From assembly GCA_002205965.3 (NCBI GenBank), contig NADL03000093.1, positions 186,001 through 250,000 of the forward strand: 64,000 nucleotides of DNA. The letters run 5' to 3'. A model generated the notes under the pieces. That model was not told the DNA's origin, searched no databases, and was given only the letters and a program-made list of their open reading frames with translations. Below, one piece after another: positions 1 to 10,850 of this stretch (position 1 is its first letter; each line of letters begins with the position of its first letter). Both the position numbers and the translations under genes were made by a program. The stretch is from Kappaphycus alvarezii (Eukaryota; Rhodophyta; Florideophyceae; Gigartinales; Solieriaceae).

Positions 1-739
1 GGAATTAGTTCCGCAGATCGTGTCCAAGTGTCACTCGACAGTCGGCGTTATCCGCCGCCGTATCTACCAGCGATGAGTTGCACCCTCTGGTCATCCATCG
101 CTGAAGCTATCCTGCCTTGAGCCCCGATGCGCATGGACGACGAAGTTCATCCGGTTAGATCTTAACCGTACAGTTCGGACATGCGCAGTCCCCAGTAGAT
201 ACTGAACGCATTAAACTTCTTTCTTTCAGTACTATACCTGCAGTACTGTATAGTCCAGTATGCTGTGTACTGTACAGTAGTTGTATCTGAAATGCTTGTC
301 CTTTTTCTTCTTCCTGGGCCAAGCGTAACCATTGCCTTTTTCTTTTCTTCTCTGACTCTAAACATCATATATCTCTCCATTTGTACGTTGCCAGCGATTT
401 TGGTGGCATTCAGTAGCGAAAAAGCCTGCGCTTCTCTTCGGGAGACTTGTCCCGATGACAGCATCTTCGAAGTATAAGAGAAACTCCATGGGGACTGTCT
501 TCAGGACAGGTCTCCCGATGTGGGGCTCATACTGGCTCGCTATTGTATAACGCAGGTACCGCATCCATGGTAAAGCGTCATGAGAAATAACAGCCTCCAA
601 TATATATAATTTAACGGATTCACGTCGTCCGACGTTTCGCTCCTCCTTTTGCGTACGGAAGTGTCGCGATGCGCGGCAAAAGCGACATCCATTAGACCCT
701 CCAGATTCTTTGTTATCTGAAGTGGAATGCATTTGAGTG
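1..739. other. Non-coding flank upstream of Gypsy-1
   Basis: I see no convincing gene. The open frames here are short, overlap on both strands and have no recognisable motif. The stretch contains a GTAC-palindrome cluster at about 227-278. It also has two short motifs that recur near 6.1-6.3 kb (see findings), so it may hold part of a long terminal repeat or leader of the adjacent Gypsy element. I could not define LTR ends. Confidence 0.4.
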
Positions 740-779
740 GTACTACGAAAATTCCGCGCAGGATAGAGCCATCACCGAG

Positions 780-1400
780 GACGTTCAGAAGTATAAAGTT
801 GTGAACAGCAAGTTTCTCGTCGGGTTTTCGAAGAATATGAGCTGGGGGAAGAAGTTGGCGAAGCAGCGCTTGTCATATTAGATATAGAGGGCTGGGACGG
901 CTCACTAGCACGATTTGACACCTTATTAATGGGATTCTGCTTCAACTATGCGGTTTATTTTAGGTTACTTCGGAATGATATCGCAGAAAACCCGGGATTG
1001 GTGCATTTCGTGGATTATTGGGCCCCATCAGACTATAATTGACTGCCAATAATTCTGGAAATGCCACACTTAAATTGCAAAGGCCTGTGGCCCCGAGGGA
1101 GATTCTAAAGCAGCCGGATTTTTGCGAGAGGAACACATAAAAGCTCGAAAACAAGATTGACCAGGTTGCTGGTCAGTTCGTCGAACACTTTTTGTTCGTT
1201 ATAGAAGCATATGGAAAGTCAGAACCGGCAGCGCCTACCAATTAGGACTCAAGTCGCAGTTATTACGAGCAGAAGGATCACCGCGCAACCCAAATGTCCT
1301 CAAAATCCCCACAGAAACACTTGGTGTACCTTTTGTCGGAAAAAGGGCCAATTTCAGGAGACTTGCTGGTACAAGGGGCAGCACAAAGGGGATCTTTGAG
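780..1400 (+). pseudogene. Gypsy-1 gag remnant with CCHC-like zinc knuckle
   Basis: Gag forms the particle and binds the RNA. The best conserved part is at 1,325-1,366, which translates as C-TF-C-RKKG-Q-FQET-C. This is the retroviral CX2CX4HX4C knuckle with the histidine replaced by glutamine (CAG). Upstream, in changing frames, a helical gag-like sequence contains the stretch KYKVVNSKFLVGFSKNMSWG near 790-845. Several stops break it. The assignment rests on the knuckle spacing and on its position before protease and RT. Confidence 0.6.
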
Positions 1401-1904
1401 TCTGGTTTGCTGTGGCTAACGTCAACTCCGGAGAAGAACTCAAGTTGAGTAAAACGGAAATCGAAGAGCCCGTGCCAGTCGTTCGCGAGTCTCAGAACAG
1501 GGAATCTAGTGGCTGCAGCCAAGAGGAATGCTGAAAGCCAGGCCCTTTAAAAACAGATAAGGGGAATAATAATGGGCATCGGCGCCCTTATGAACAAGGC
1601 CTTAATTTTTTGTCCACCTGTGGTTCTCTCAACGTCCGGTAAGAACAAGAGCAAATTCTGGAGAACCAAAAAGCTATCTGAAAGCTTTCAGAACCACGAA
1701 CGAAATTTTAGTGTGGTCGCGTAGCTCTAATAGGCCCGTTCAGGTACTAAATTTGGGCAACCTTTTCGTGATGGTGCGGAAGAAGCTATGAAGCAACATA
1801 AAAGATTGGTTGCAAAGACAGTTTCGGTGACTCAAGCCCCCGTGACTAATCCGTTAAATGGCCCTTGTCAGTTGAAGTTCACGGCTATAAAGGCGTACTG
1901 GAAG

Positions 1905-2075
1905 GAGACACATGTCCTATTGGACACGTGAGTCGTTTCAAATCTCATGTCATTGGATTTTTGTAAGAAACTGTCGCTAGCTTCGACGGCTACGGATCGT
2001 CAAGTGGCCGTCGCGGACGGGAAGGTTACCCAAGTCATCGGTTGCGTGGAAGAGGTCCTATTATCTTGTTAATCG
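1905..2075 (+). pseudogene. Gypsy-1 aspartic protease remnant
   Basis: The translation shows HVLLDT followed by a stop and then VVSNLMSLDFCKKLSLA and VAVADGKVTQVIGC. This is the layout of a retropepsin: the hydrophobic strand before D-[TS]-G, then the flap region with ADGK. The DTG loop is broken by a TGA at the position of the glycine/alanine. It lies between the gag knuckle and RT, as in Ty3/Gypsy. About 500 bp downstream (2,138-2,398) is a Ser/Asp/Glu-rich 86-codon frame that probably belongs to the protease-RT linker. Confidence 0.55.
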
Positions 2076-2589
2076 TTGTACTTGTCGTTGTATTTCGTGG
2101 TATTTTGTAACGCCCCGTTCGATGCAATTATCGGAATTTGGACCTGGAGTCCCTGCACGCGAACATTGACTATGAATGCCATCAGGTCACACCGGCTGTT
2201 AGGAAGAGTAAATTACTTTTAGCACCACTCAGCGAGCCTCCTGTGATCGATGGGACGCACACTGACAGTGATTATTCAACATCTCTCGACGAATCAGAGG
2301 ACGAGCAGTTTTCCGCTTCATCCTCATCTGGGTCCAGTAGAAGTGATGGTGGATCGGACACTGAGCATGAGTTGGTGCTGGAAATCCTGAACAAGTAACC
2401 TTACGAGCCAGACTTGAGAGGATACATAGAGAGCAAAGAGTCCAGCCGGAAGACCGAGATGCAGAACGGGCCGCTCTAATCACCTCTATGATTAAGCGTT
2501 TGGATCGAAAGGATCAGAGGTCCCTGGTGAGGGCAGTCAAGGACACTGACGCGTTAGCCTGTGTCATCCACGATCTCGAGCCGATTAAT

Positions 2590-3400
2590 GTCCCTTGGGT
2601 GCATTTTTGAGCCGACGGACACGATGATACACTCAAAAATTCGCACTAAGCACAATTTATTTTTGAACAAGTAGCTAAAAGAGCTACTGGAAGCAGTTAT
2701 TGTAACCTCTGCGAGTTCGGCACGGCCATCACGGGTATCTTTAGCGACAAAAAAAGATATAGGACCCCTTTTTTGTGTCGACTACCGCTAGGTCAATATA
2801 ATCATGAAGCCTGACCGTTAACCGTTGCCGAAGATCGAAGAACTATTCGATAACCCCGGGGAAGCCAGTGTCTTCAAGACGTTGGATCTCTATACGGGCT
2901 ACTGGCAAGTGCGGATGTCGAAGTAATGCAAGGATATGACTACATTCGTATGTCACTATGGAACGTACAAGTTCGAAGTGATTCCGTTCGGGTTGGTGAA
3001 CTCACCTTTGCCATTACAGAAGATGATGGACGGCGTTCTTCAGGGCTTGCCATTCGCATTGTTTTATGTTGATGGCGTGGTTATATTCTCCACAAATACG
3101 GAAAAATTGGTCCGCCCTTGCAAGGAAGTTTGCAAAAGAGTTAAGAAGGCAAACTTGAATATCACGGTGAACGAGTGCAGCTTTGCTCACTTGGAGGTGA
3201 GGCTGCTCGGTCAGGTAGTCAACTATGTTGGGATGGAAGTGGACAAATATAAGACCAGGGACATTTTTAGGACTCTGTCCTGAAGATTTTAACCGATCTC
3301 AGGAGTTTTTTCGGTATTGCCAGATACTATCGCCTTTTTGTAAAGACTTTCGCAGAAATTTGGGTATTGTTGCACGCTGCAGTATAATTGCGGAGGTTGT
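2590..3400 (+). pseudogene. Gypsy-1 reverse transcriptase remnant
   Basis: Copies the element RNA into DNA in intact relatives. Recognisable blocks: KDIGPLFCVDYR-like at about 2,755-2,790, KPDR*PLPKIEELF at 2,806-2,850, FKTLDLYTGYWQVRMS at 2,874-2,920, TTFVCHYGTYKFEVIPFGLVNSP at 2,936-3,010, and ALFYVDGVVIFS at 3,055-3,093. The YVDD catalytic box reads YVDG, so the second aspartate is lost. After 3,283 the frame shifts and runs as a ..RSFFGIARYYRLF-like stretch to about 3,380, where the insertion begins. Confidence 0.85.
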
Positions 3401-3950
3401 ATACTGAAATAACCGTTTACGGGGATCGGGGCTAGGTAGTTAACCACGTGTGATCAGGATTGCCGGTTAGGATTGCCGGTTAATGTTATTTATTGTAGTT
3501 GAAAGTGTATTATAGCTAGCTATGAGTAGGTAGATTAGTTATTAGCTTACTGTAAATATTCATTTGGGGTCTGAAGATCCGGGATCGGCCTGTACATAAG
3601 ACCACCGCCGATCCCAACCGCTGAAAGTGAAGGTAAGGCATTTTTACCTATGACCAATTCCTTAACGGTAAAACGTCTTCGGTTAACCTTCGTTCACGAT
3701 TAGGTTTACCTCTCTTCGGTCCCCTTTTCGGTCGTCTCCACTGTTTACCACTCAGAGGTGTGCATAAGACAGATTTCTTTCCACCCTAGTTTTGTGAAGC
3801 CCTTCCTTTTTCCCCTGCGGTTTCTCCGCTGAGCCCTTTCGTGCTTCGGTATTCACGGTTACGAACCTGCGCTAGCGATGCTTTTGTCGATCTGTGTACC
3901 AACTACCGTGAGCTTCGTTTCATCCCACACATGCTACTACGTTCGTAAAG
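3390..3950. repeat. ~550 bp non-coding insertion inside Gypsy-1
   Basis: Gypsy coding sequence stops near 3,385 and resumes at about 3,948 (KESLKWKEDM..ALKDLKKEL). The DNA between is non-coding. It contains a perfect 13-bp tandem duplication, GGATTGCCGGTTA at 3,457-3,469 and 3,470-3,482, a possible promoter-like stretch CCTGTACATAAGACC near 3,590, and pyrimidine-rich sequence at 3,700-3,850. A solo LTR or a non-autonomous element are both possible. I could not fix exact ends or a target duplication. Confidence 0.5.
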
Positions 3951-4460
3951 AGTCTCTTAAGTGGAAAGAAGATATGTAAGAGGCTTTAAAGGATCTCAAG
4001 AAGGAGCTTACAACGCCACTGACTCTTTATCTTCCCGTCTTTGACTCACCATTCGTTGTTTAAACGGATGCGTCTTCAGTGGCATTCAATGTCGTGCTAC
4101 CCTGGAAGAAGGAGGATAAAAATGTCACCCCAATTCAATTAAAGTTTCGTACAATGACCTAGGAGGAGATCAGGTATTCTACTACCTAAAGAGGAGCGCT
4201 CTGTGACTTGTGCGCGTTGAAGATGTTCCGGTTCTATCTACTCTCCGAACACCTTTTTGTTAATTAAACCGATTAGCACGCATTTCAAACCAAATTTAGC
4301 TTCAACAGTTGCTTTATCGAGCAAATTCCTTGGCGAGGGAGCATGTTCAAGAAACAGAACAGAAGAGAGAAGTCGCTATAAGGCAAAGCACAAACAATTT
4401 AATGCTGTAGAAAGACTCCTTGTTTCCCAAGGAGAAGTAGGGTCTTCGAGTCGTGCCAAC
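3951..4460 (+). pseudogene. Gypsy-1 RNase H remnant
   Basis: Removes the RNA strand of the RNA:DNA hybrid in intact elements. The translation shows LTTPLTLYLPVFDSPFVV, a stop, then TDASSVAFNVVLPWKKEDK: the TDAS box with the first catalytic aspartate. Further on comes RELCALKMFRFYLLSEHLFV, a stop, then the TDH box (degenerate), the usual E-LCAL-K-FR-YL-G..F pattern of Gypsy RNase H. Multiple stops and frame changes. The 69-codon frame at 4,257-4,466 is its tail. Confidence 0.75.
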
Positions 4461-4479
4461 TCCTAGCTAGCGTGCAGAA

Positions 4480-5440
4480 ATTATGGCTACGTTACATCAT
4501 GATATTGGTCATTGGGAGGTGCCCTCGACATAAACGTTCGGAAGGGATCTCTTCTCGTGGCCCGTAGTGTATCGCAACGTGATGGATTATGTTAGTTCAT
4601 GCAACGGTTTTCAACACGCGAGGAAGCTTCCAAAGTACCACACAGGCCTTCGAGCGCCCGTCACTGAGATATTCTAGACTTAACATATTGAGTTCTCTGG
4701 CCCGCTAAAGTCGTCCAAGACTGGGAGAATGTTCGAACTTATCGCGGTGAAACATCTGACGGGATGGCTGATTGCAAGTGAAAAAGGGGATTTGACAGCA
4801 AGTAACGTTGTGCGTCTCATCCGACAGGATACAATTATTCCGTTCGGACGGCCAAGGAGGATTTTTTCAGACAATGCCAGCCTTCAGGGCTGCTTTGGGA
4901 CAATATTTCATGCATAGAAATTGCGTGGACAGGAAAGCAGTGCTCACCTACTCTCCGATAGCGAACGGGAGGGCGGAGAGGATGGGTGGGACGACCAAAT
5001 ATGCTATTAAAAAGACGATAGTAGAAAATATATGAGACTAGGCGGAATTACCTCCACAAGTTCCCCACGGTTATCGTGATCGTGGCCCCACCCTTTATCT
5101 GTTCCGTATGGTGTACTGGATCAACAAGAGGATGATAGAGAGCGACGCAGTGGCGCCTCTCACCGGTGCAGGCCGCCATCACAGGCCACTCGAGATGTTT
5201 GGCGAGTCAGTCGTTCGTGCTGCGGCGACCGCTAAGTCAGTGGAACCAAGTAAGAGTACAAGGAAGGAGAAGAAGTTCGACGTGGGAGATAAACTGCTAG
5301 TGGCACATGTTACGGCCTTCAATAAGAACGCAAATGGCCGCGTTTTAATTGTACTTCTACCGACCGTACCGTGTGACCAAAACTGATCACCCGCGGTACG
5401 AACTGGTTTCGTTCACTGGTCGCGTTACGCGCCAGGGAAT
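4480..5440 (+). pseudogene. Gypsy-1 integrase remnant
   Basis: Inserts the cDNA into the chromosome in intact elements. The zinc-binding start is only suggested by HHDIGHW near 4,493. The core shows FELIAVKHLTGWLIA (4,733-4,777), VVRLIRQDTIIPFGRPRRIFSDNAS (4,806-4,885; SDN is the second catalytic aspartate), then PIANGRAERMGGTTKYAIKK (4,954-5,013), carrying the N-G..ER catalytic glutamate box. The 92-codon frame 5,108-5,386 carries the VGDKLLVAHV C-terminal fold. Broken by stops at about 4,915 and 5,033. Confidence 0.8.
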
Positions 5441-6308
5441 TCATTCGCGAAGCTTTGCTTGTTATTGGAAGCGTACTACCCAGTTAGTAAAATAATGGTG
5501 CGCGCTATTAACGATGGGGAAAAGGGATAAGTAAATAAAAGAAGAGGATAAGAAGGAATTGGTTACCACAATCCAGGGAATGTCGGATGCAACGAAGGAA
5601 TGGTAGATACGGAAAGGAGGAAAAACGCGACGCCCTTCAATCAACGCCGCGATCCGACGAGGCAGCACAACACACGCACCACCCAACGTCCACACACACT
5701 GCTATGCTTCGAAATGACACCTTCATGTACTGGTGGTGTGGGACTTCACTTAAGTCGTTCGCTGGTGTCGAAGGTAGGAGGTCGCAGTGCGCAGAGATCG
5801 CAGTGCGGGCGTAGGGGACTGTTGCCACAGTACAACGTGAGGAGAAGGACGCAGCAGAAAATGAGGCCGGTTAACTATAGGGTGAGGAAGGTGCGGTATT
5901 GGTCGGAGCGCGTGGTCAGGCCGGCGTGTTGTGGCGACGCAGGAGTGTTGTGGAGGCTGAAGCTTTGTGGAGAAGTCGAAGCGTAGTGGAGTGAGAACGG
6001 TTCTGTGTTCAAAAGGAAGAAGAGAAAGAAGAAAGGGATTGGCGAAGCTGTATATCGGGTAGCTACATTCAGTGAGGCGGTTGCATGTAGTCGGGACAGC
6101 CTGTCTCGGCGAAATTACCCCGGTTTCACCTGAATTGTCCCGATTCGGAGCCCAGGCTGGCTCGCTTCTGTATGCCGGAGGTGTGTTCGCGCCATACAAA
6201 AGGAAAGGAGAGTGACGTTTAGGAGGTAGATAGAAAAAAAGGAAAGCTTTTGTCACGCTTGGCCCAAGAAAGAAAGTCGAAGCACAGGAATTTCAGGGAC
6301 CAACCGAC
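5441..6308. other. Gene-free stretch between Gypsy-1 and Copia-1
   Basis: Two overlapping frames (5,600-5,986 on + and 5,750-6,256 on -) are open for 128 and 168 codons. Neither shows a domain, and both have the low-complexity composition expected of purine/pyrimidine-skewed DNA. The stretch may contain the 3' untranslated part or LTR of Gypsy-1. The motif at 6,140-6,182 resembles 516-553. Confidence 0.4.
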
Positions 6309-6634
6309 TGTTTGTGTAATTACTTTCTGTTGCCTCTACTGACAGGCTAAATATAGCAAAGAGGATTACAGACGTCTGTTACTGTAGGTTACTGTACAAC
6401 CTAGAACTTGACAGTTACGCTTATGCACTGTACAGTGCTGTGAGCTTGAGCTGGTCTTCTTCAGATCAGCTCAAGAAGGTTAATATTATAGCCTCCCACC
6501 GTAGTCTATAGGGCTTCTGGAAACTTCCATCAATCTTCCGGAAGCACTAGTCTACTTGCCTCGAGGTCTATGTAAGCCCCGGTATATCTCCATGTTCTGT
6601 CTGAGTAAAGTCCCCACTACCTTCTCTCCTCTCA
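6309..6634 (+). repeat. Copia-1 5' LTR
   Basis: It aligns along its length with 10,387-10,711. Shared blocks include GCTTCTGGAAACTTCCATC, GCCTCGAGGTCTAT and AGCCCCGGTATATCTCCATG; the last may hold the promoter TATA. A GTAC-palindrome patch sits at about 6,381-6,436. Confidence 0.8.
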
Positions 6635-7079
6635 ACGCTAGAATTCTTCAGCTTGCAGCATATCTGAAGGCAATTAAGGTCAACATAGAGGATAGTGAGA
6701 TGGCCATTGGCTTTCTAAATTGACTTCTTGATCTCTTTAAAAGTCTCACTTCAGCACTCGATTTTGCTCAGATTGACGCTGTTAATTGCTTTCAATATCT
6801 TCCATGGCAGATCTAGGGATCAACTCTCATTTCAATCGCAAGTGAGTTTCTCTCTCCGGTGGTACAAACGGCTTTATCCTTGCCGCTGGAACACTTCTCA
6901 AAGTTTCATATGCATTTGAAATGCCCAAGGACTTATCAATACCTGTTGCTTCAGAGTTATTCTTGCTTTTTTCATTTCAACATGGCACGAACGTCTTTCA
7001 CACGTCAAAACCAATGTGATCAAGTCAATGGTCAGATATGGGACCGTAAAGAGCATTAAGCTCAAAGATTCAAACTAGA

Positions 7080-7790
7080 ATGACCCTTGCGTTAGGTGTA
7101 TCCTCGGTAAGTCGCATCGTTCCCTGATCACTAAGACCAGGGATACTCGCTCTAAATAGCCCATTGGGTTAGTTAAACCAGATATTTTGGGACCTGTCGA
7201 GATTCCTTTGCTTGGCGACGCAAGGTTTTACGTATCATTTATTGAGTAATTCTCTAAATGAACGACCGTCTCAACTTTGACGCACAATTCAAAGGTTCTG
7301 TAATGTTTCAAATAGTACAAGGCACTCGCCGAAAAACATATTGGTCCATCTCTAAGGGAAATTCACCTTCACGAATGTCATGAAAAAAATCCCGCTCCGG
7401 AAGAAGACCGTCTCCTTCTCAAAGCTTTGCGATCAGACAATGGCGGGTAGTATCTCTCATAACGCCTTCAATGATTTTATCGAATCAGAAGGTATGAAAA
7501 ATCAGCTCACCGCTTCCCGTACGCCTCAGCAAAATGGTTTTGCTGAACGAATGAATCGTACATTTCTCAACTTGGTCCGCTCGATGTTGCATCATAAGAG
7601 TCTTCCGAAACAATTCTGGACATAGGCTTTCTCCACTTCGGTTTATGTACTGAACAGAGTAACATACAGCGCTCTACCAGATAACTCTAGCCTATATTCC
7701 CTTTGGAACGAGACAATTCCAAATATATTGCATCTGCGAGTATTCAGATCACAGTGCTGGTATTTTGTTCCTAGAAGAGACCTCAAAAGC
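7080..7790 (+). pseudogene. Copia-1 integrase remnant
   Basis: Shows the CVRCILGKSH part of the HHCC zinc domain at about 7,088-7,120. Then follow PIGLVKPDILGPVEIP (7,160-7,207, first catalytic D), LRSDNGG at about 7,430-7,450 (second D), and the intact stretch SEGMKNQLTASRTPQQNGFAERMNRT (7,480-7,563; PQQNG..E is the catalytic glutamate box). Next is LVRSMLHHKSLPKQFW, then TAG, then AFSTSVYVLNR. The PQQNGxxER signature is typical of Copia integrases. Frameshift near 7,440. Confidence 0.85.
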
Positions 7791-8479
7791 TAGATCCGAG
7801 GTCAAGGGAGGCTCTTACGATAGGTTAATCTCTTGAAAAGGAAAATATACAACCTTTGAGATATCAAGGTAGAAAAATTGTTGTATCTGTCGACGTAATA
7901 TTTAATTAGTCTGGAAATTCAGAATTTCAATATACTACTGAAGACATCGATGAAAATTTCGAGTGCTATATTTTTAGTTCGAAGACAAGCCCTCAGTAGG
8001 AAAAATTTACAGCGTCCCCTGCAGCGCACGATAATGAAGAAGTACATGTGTCCCCGCAAATCATCATTAATGCCTAATTTCAGGATTATTCTTGCGCAGT
8101 CGCCCCTCTTTGCTCATCTAGAGTATGCAGGAAGCCACGTACATGGCGTTTTCCTAGCTTTACAGAAGATGTATACCTCATTTCAAATACTGCATCGACC
8201 TCCGTTGGCCTTCCTGCTTCGTACGAAGATTTTACTTCTTCCGAAAACATCGATTAATGGATGCATGAAATCACGAAGGAAGAACTCCATTCGAGAAAAA
8301 TGAACTTTCAAACGCGTCCCATGAAAACCAGGAATGCAATTAATTCCTGGTCGCTACGTTCTATGCCTGAAATCGGAAGTTGTCCTGGAATTCCACATCG
8401 TTGCTAAGCGATTTAGGCGGGTACTTGGATTAGAGTACAAATAAACGTATGCTTCTGTAGTTTCTGTATCTCTTCATAG

Positions 8480-8860
8480 CCTTTTTCTTTGTTTGACAAA
8501 TCTCCCCGATCTCAAATGTGATCAAATAGACGTGGTGAACTCATTTATTAACGGATATTTGAAGGAGGAGATTTATATGGAATTTCCATCCGGTTTTCGT
8601 GATTCAAACGATCCTGATCAAGTTTGCGGACTTGTAAAAGCGTTTTACGGGCTGAGGCTGGCCTCACATCAGTAGTATGCCAAAATTCACGAGATTTGAA
8701 CCTAAAATCTTCGATTCGAAAGCAATCCTCATGAAATATTCCTTTATGTGTCTAGAAATAATAACTCCGTTTCAATAATTGTGCTAAACTTCGATGATAT
8801 CTTGATCGTAGGATACAATAGAGTTGTATTCGAAAGAATCAAAACTGAATTGAGGAGCCA
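8480..8860 (+). pseudogene. Copia-1 reverse transcriptase remnant
   Basis: The frame 8,493-8,675 carries DQIDVVNSFINGYLKEEIYM, then EFPSGF and VCGLVKAFYGLRLASHQ. These are the two most diagnostic Copia RT blocks (DVxxAFLxGxLxEEIYM and LxKALYGLxxxxxxW), here ending in a stop where W is expected. The catalytic box follows at about 8,780-8,815 as VLNFDDILIVG (F for the usual V in Y-V-D-D). Frameshifts after 8,860 fuse into RNase H. Confidence 0.85.
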
Positions 8861-8989
8861 CTTCAGATGAAGGTTTTTTTAGTCTTGCCAAAGCGTCTCT
8901 GGGAATCAATATTGTCTTTCACTGTGCAAAAAGAACTTTGCACCTTTCTAAGGCATCTTATACCAAGAAGATACTCAAAAAGTTCAAAA

Positions 8990-10325
8990 AGAGTAACTCG
9001 GAGCCCGTAGAAACTCCTATAGTGCTTTCAGATGGGAAAATTGCGAGAAAAAGGACAGTGAACTTCTTTCTTCAACACAGTATCGCTCCGCAATTGAGAG
9101 CCCTATGTATCTAATGATAAGTACTCGTCCGGATATGCAATGGTTCAGATATTGTTTCTGTAGGTCGAAAACTTTCGCAGTACTGCGAAAGGCCCCAGTC
9201 GAGACACTTGGAAGCGGTAAAGCGAGTGTATCGCTACCTCAAGGGAACCATGAATCTTGGTATTTGTTACGGACTTTCCTCCGCCGCTACAATTGTCGGT
9301 TATAGTGACTTCGGTTAGGTATTTTTGGGTGATAATCGTACAGGTGCAGGTCTAGGTATAACTGTGGTTGAAACCTCGGCTGAGGCCAGGTGGGTTAAGT
9401 CGGCCGCTCCAATCAAAAGCTTATATAGAAATAGAGATAGGTGCATAATAAAGGAAAATGTAGTCTAACAATTGCGAATCAAAATTTCCTTCCGTGATAC
9501 AGCCCTGAAGGTATCGTAATTAGCGCATTCAGAATTATAGTCGGCCGGAGTGATATAATCTGACAAGTTGTAAGACGTACATTGGTCCATGCGGGACGGG
9601 ATAGTAAGGCAACTTCTGATTGATAAAGCATTGATATAATATCATAGTGTCCAACTCGCCCGAAACTATTCTAAGTTTACGAATGGTGTCAAACGCTTTG
9701 TTCAGAAATGTAAGTAAAATTGTAATGACAGGAAAATGCCTGATAGACCCGATTGAATTGTTACCGGTAGTTTGAATTTATAGTACAGTACATGCAATAA
9801 ATTCTTGTAAAGCTGTAAGGTCTGAGAAATGCCACGTCACAAAAAGAGGTGAGACTGTGGAATAAAATAGGCAGGCTGTCGCTCAACTGGCAAGTCAACC
9901 GAAAACTTTGTCTTCACGGTATTTTGAGGGCCTATCTCATGGCGCTCCAAGAAGCAAGGATGCTTCGCCCTGTCATACTGTGAAGCAGAATATATTTAGC
10001 TCTGCACCGCTTCTAGGGAAGCCATTTGACTCTCCAATATCCTCTGTGAGATAATGGGTGTAAACTAACCCACACCTATTTCAATCTTCGCCGATAACTC
10101 AACATTGATTAGCCCTGCCAAGAAACAGTCCATCAAAGAGCGAAATAAGCATTTTCATATTCGGTACCACATCTTCCGTGAGTCGTTAGCCGGAACACAG
10201 ATCCGGATATATCATCTCCGAACCGAAGATCTAGTTTCCCATATTCTGACAAAGCATTTGCTTCGAGTCAAGTTTGTGAAGTTGCGACTTCAGTTGGGCA
10301 TCGTTATTCCTAGTTTTCCCAATTA
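8990..10325 (+). pseudogene. Copia-1 RNase H remnant, split by a ~550 bp repeat
   Basis: Left part: YLMISTRPDM (9,106-9,135) and GYSDFG (9,300-9,315). Right part after the insertion: CRSTGKSTENFVFTV (9,875-9,922), SWRSKKQ and ALSYCEAEYI (9,940-10,000), ASREAI, then KHFHIRYHIFRESLAGTQIRIYHLRTEDLVSHILTKHL. The last is the conserved Copia C-terminus (..HIDIRYHFIRE..TEDMVADILTK). The reading joins across 9,316-9,870, which shows that the DNA between is an insertion. Confidence 0.85.
9316..9870 (+). repeat. Dispersed repeat R1, copy A (inserted in Copia-1 RNase H)
   Basis: This ~550 bp non-coding block aligns with the reverse complement of 23,926-24,409 almost throughout. Matching landmarks include TTGAAAC, AAGTCGGCCGCTCCAA, AAAGGAAAATGTAGTCTAACA, CAACTCGCCCG, GTCAAACGCT and AGTACAGTA. 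It interrupts the Copia-1 RNase H between GYSD and CRSTGKS. No coding capacity is seen. A solo LTR or a non-autonomous element are the main options; GCTTATATA near 9,420 could be a TATA box. Confidence 0.8.
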
Positions 10326-10386
10326 ATACCGTATTGTTTTCGGATTGAGGGGGCGCTATTGTGGTCAGTTCTAGTTTGAGGGGGCT

Positions 10387-10711
10387 TGTTCTGTAATTAA
10401 ATTCTGTTTCCTCTGCTGACAGCTTTCAGCTAGCAAAGAGGCTTCAAGGTGTCTTTTACTGTAGTCCATTATACAGCCTATAACTTTACCTTTGTGCTTA
10501 TTCACTGCACAGTGCTGCAAGCTTGAGCTTTTCTCTTTTAGATCAGCCCAAGAAGGTTTAAAGCTAGCCTCCCACCTTCGTTTACATGGCTTCTGGAAAC
10601 TTCCATCGATCGTCTGGAAGAACACGTTGAATCGCCTCGAGGTCTATAGAAGCCCCGGTATATCTCCATGCTCTTTCTTCGTAAAGTACCTCACCACCGT
10701 CCCTCCTTTCA
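10387..10711 (+). repeat. Copia-1 3' LTR
   Basis: Partner of 6,309-6,634, 325 bp against 326 bp. It is preceded by two polypurine-like tracts, ATTGAGGGGGC (10,345-10,357) and TTTGAGGGGGC (10,375-10,386). Confidence 0.8.
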
Positions 10712-10850
10712 GCTCTCTTCCTTGATCCCTCACTACTACTCTCTCTCACTCTCTTACTCTGTCTTTCACTCTCCGTCTCTCTTTCCCTCCTTCCCCTATT
10801 TTCTTATCTCCATCTACTCCTTCCCTCTATCACCAACAAGGCTGTTTTTC
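10712..10850. repeat. CT-rich low-complexity tract
   Basis: A run of CTCTC, TCTTTC and CCTTCC blocks follows the 3' LTR. The frames open across it are composition artefacts. Confidence 0.7.

Larger units (their letters stand above)
740..5440 (+). mobile_element. Gypsy-1: degenerate Ty3/Gypsy LTR retrotransposon, internal region
   Basis: Successive + strand fragments follow the Ty3/Gypsy order: gag with a CCHC-like knuckle, aspartic protease, reverse transcriptase, RNase H, integrase. All of them carry stops and frameshifts, so the element is dead. The integrase lies downstream of RNase H, which separates Ty3/Gypsy from Ty1/Copia. The RT-RNase H tether is interrupted by about 550 bp of unrelated non-coding DNA at 3,390-3,950. 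I did not find matching LTRs with confidence; the ends given are the limits of coding-like sequence. Confidence 0.85.
6309..10711 (+). mobile_element. Copia-1: degenerate Ty1/Copia element with two LTRs and a nested insertion
   Basis: Two alignable terminal repeats (6,309-6,634 and 10,387-10,711) flank + strand gag, integrase, RT and RNase H remnants in Copia order, with integrase before RT. Both LTRs begin TGTT and end CA. The 3' LTR follows a TTTGAGGGGGC polypurine tract. The 5-bp flanks (CCGAC and GCTCT) do not match, so either the target duplication has decayed or the ends are off by a few bases. A ~550 bp repeat is inserted in the RNase H (9,316-9,870). Confidence 0.85.

Noticed and set aside
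5750-6256. 168-codon minus ORF
   Set aside because: Overlaps an equally open plus-strand frame, has a Pro/His/Ser-rich low-complexity composition, and lies in non-coding DNA between two retrotransposons.
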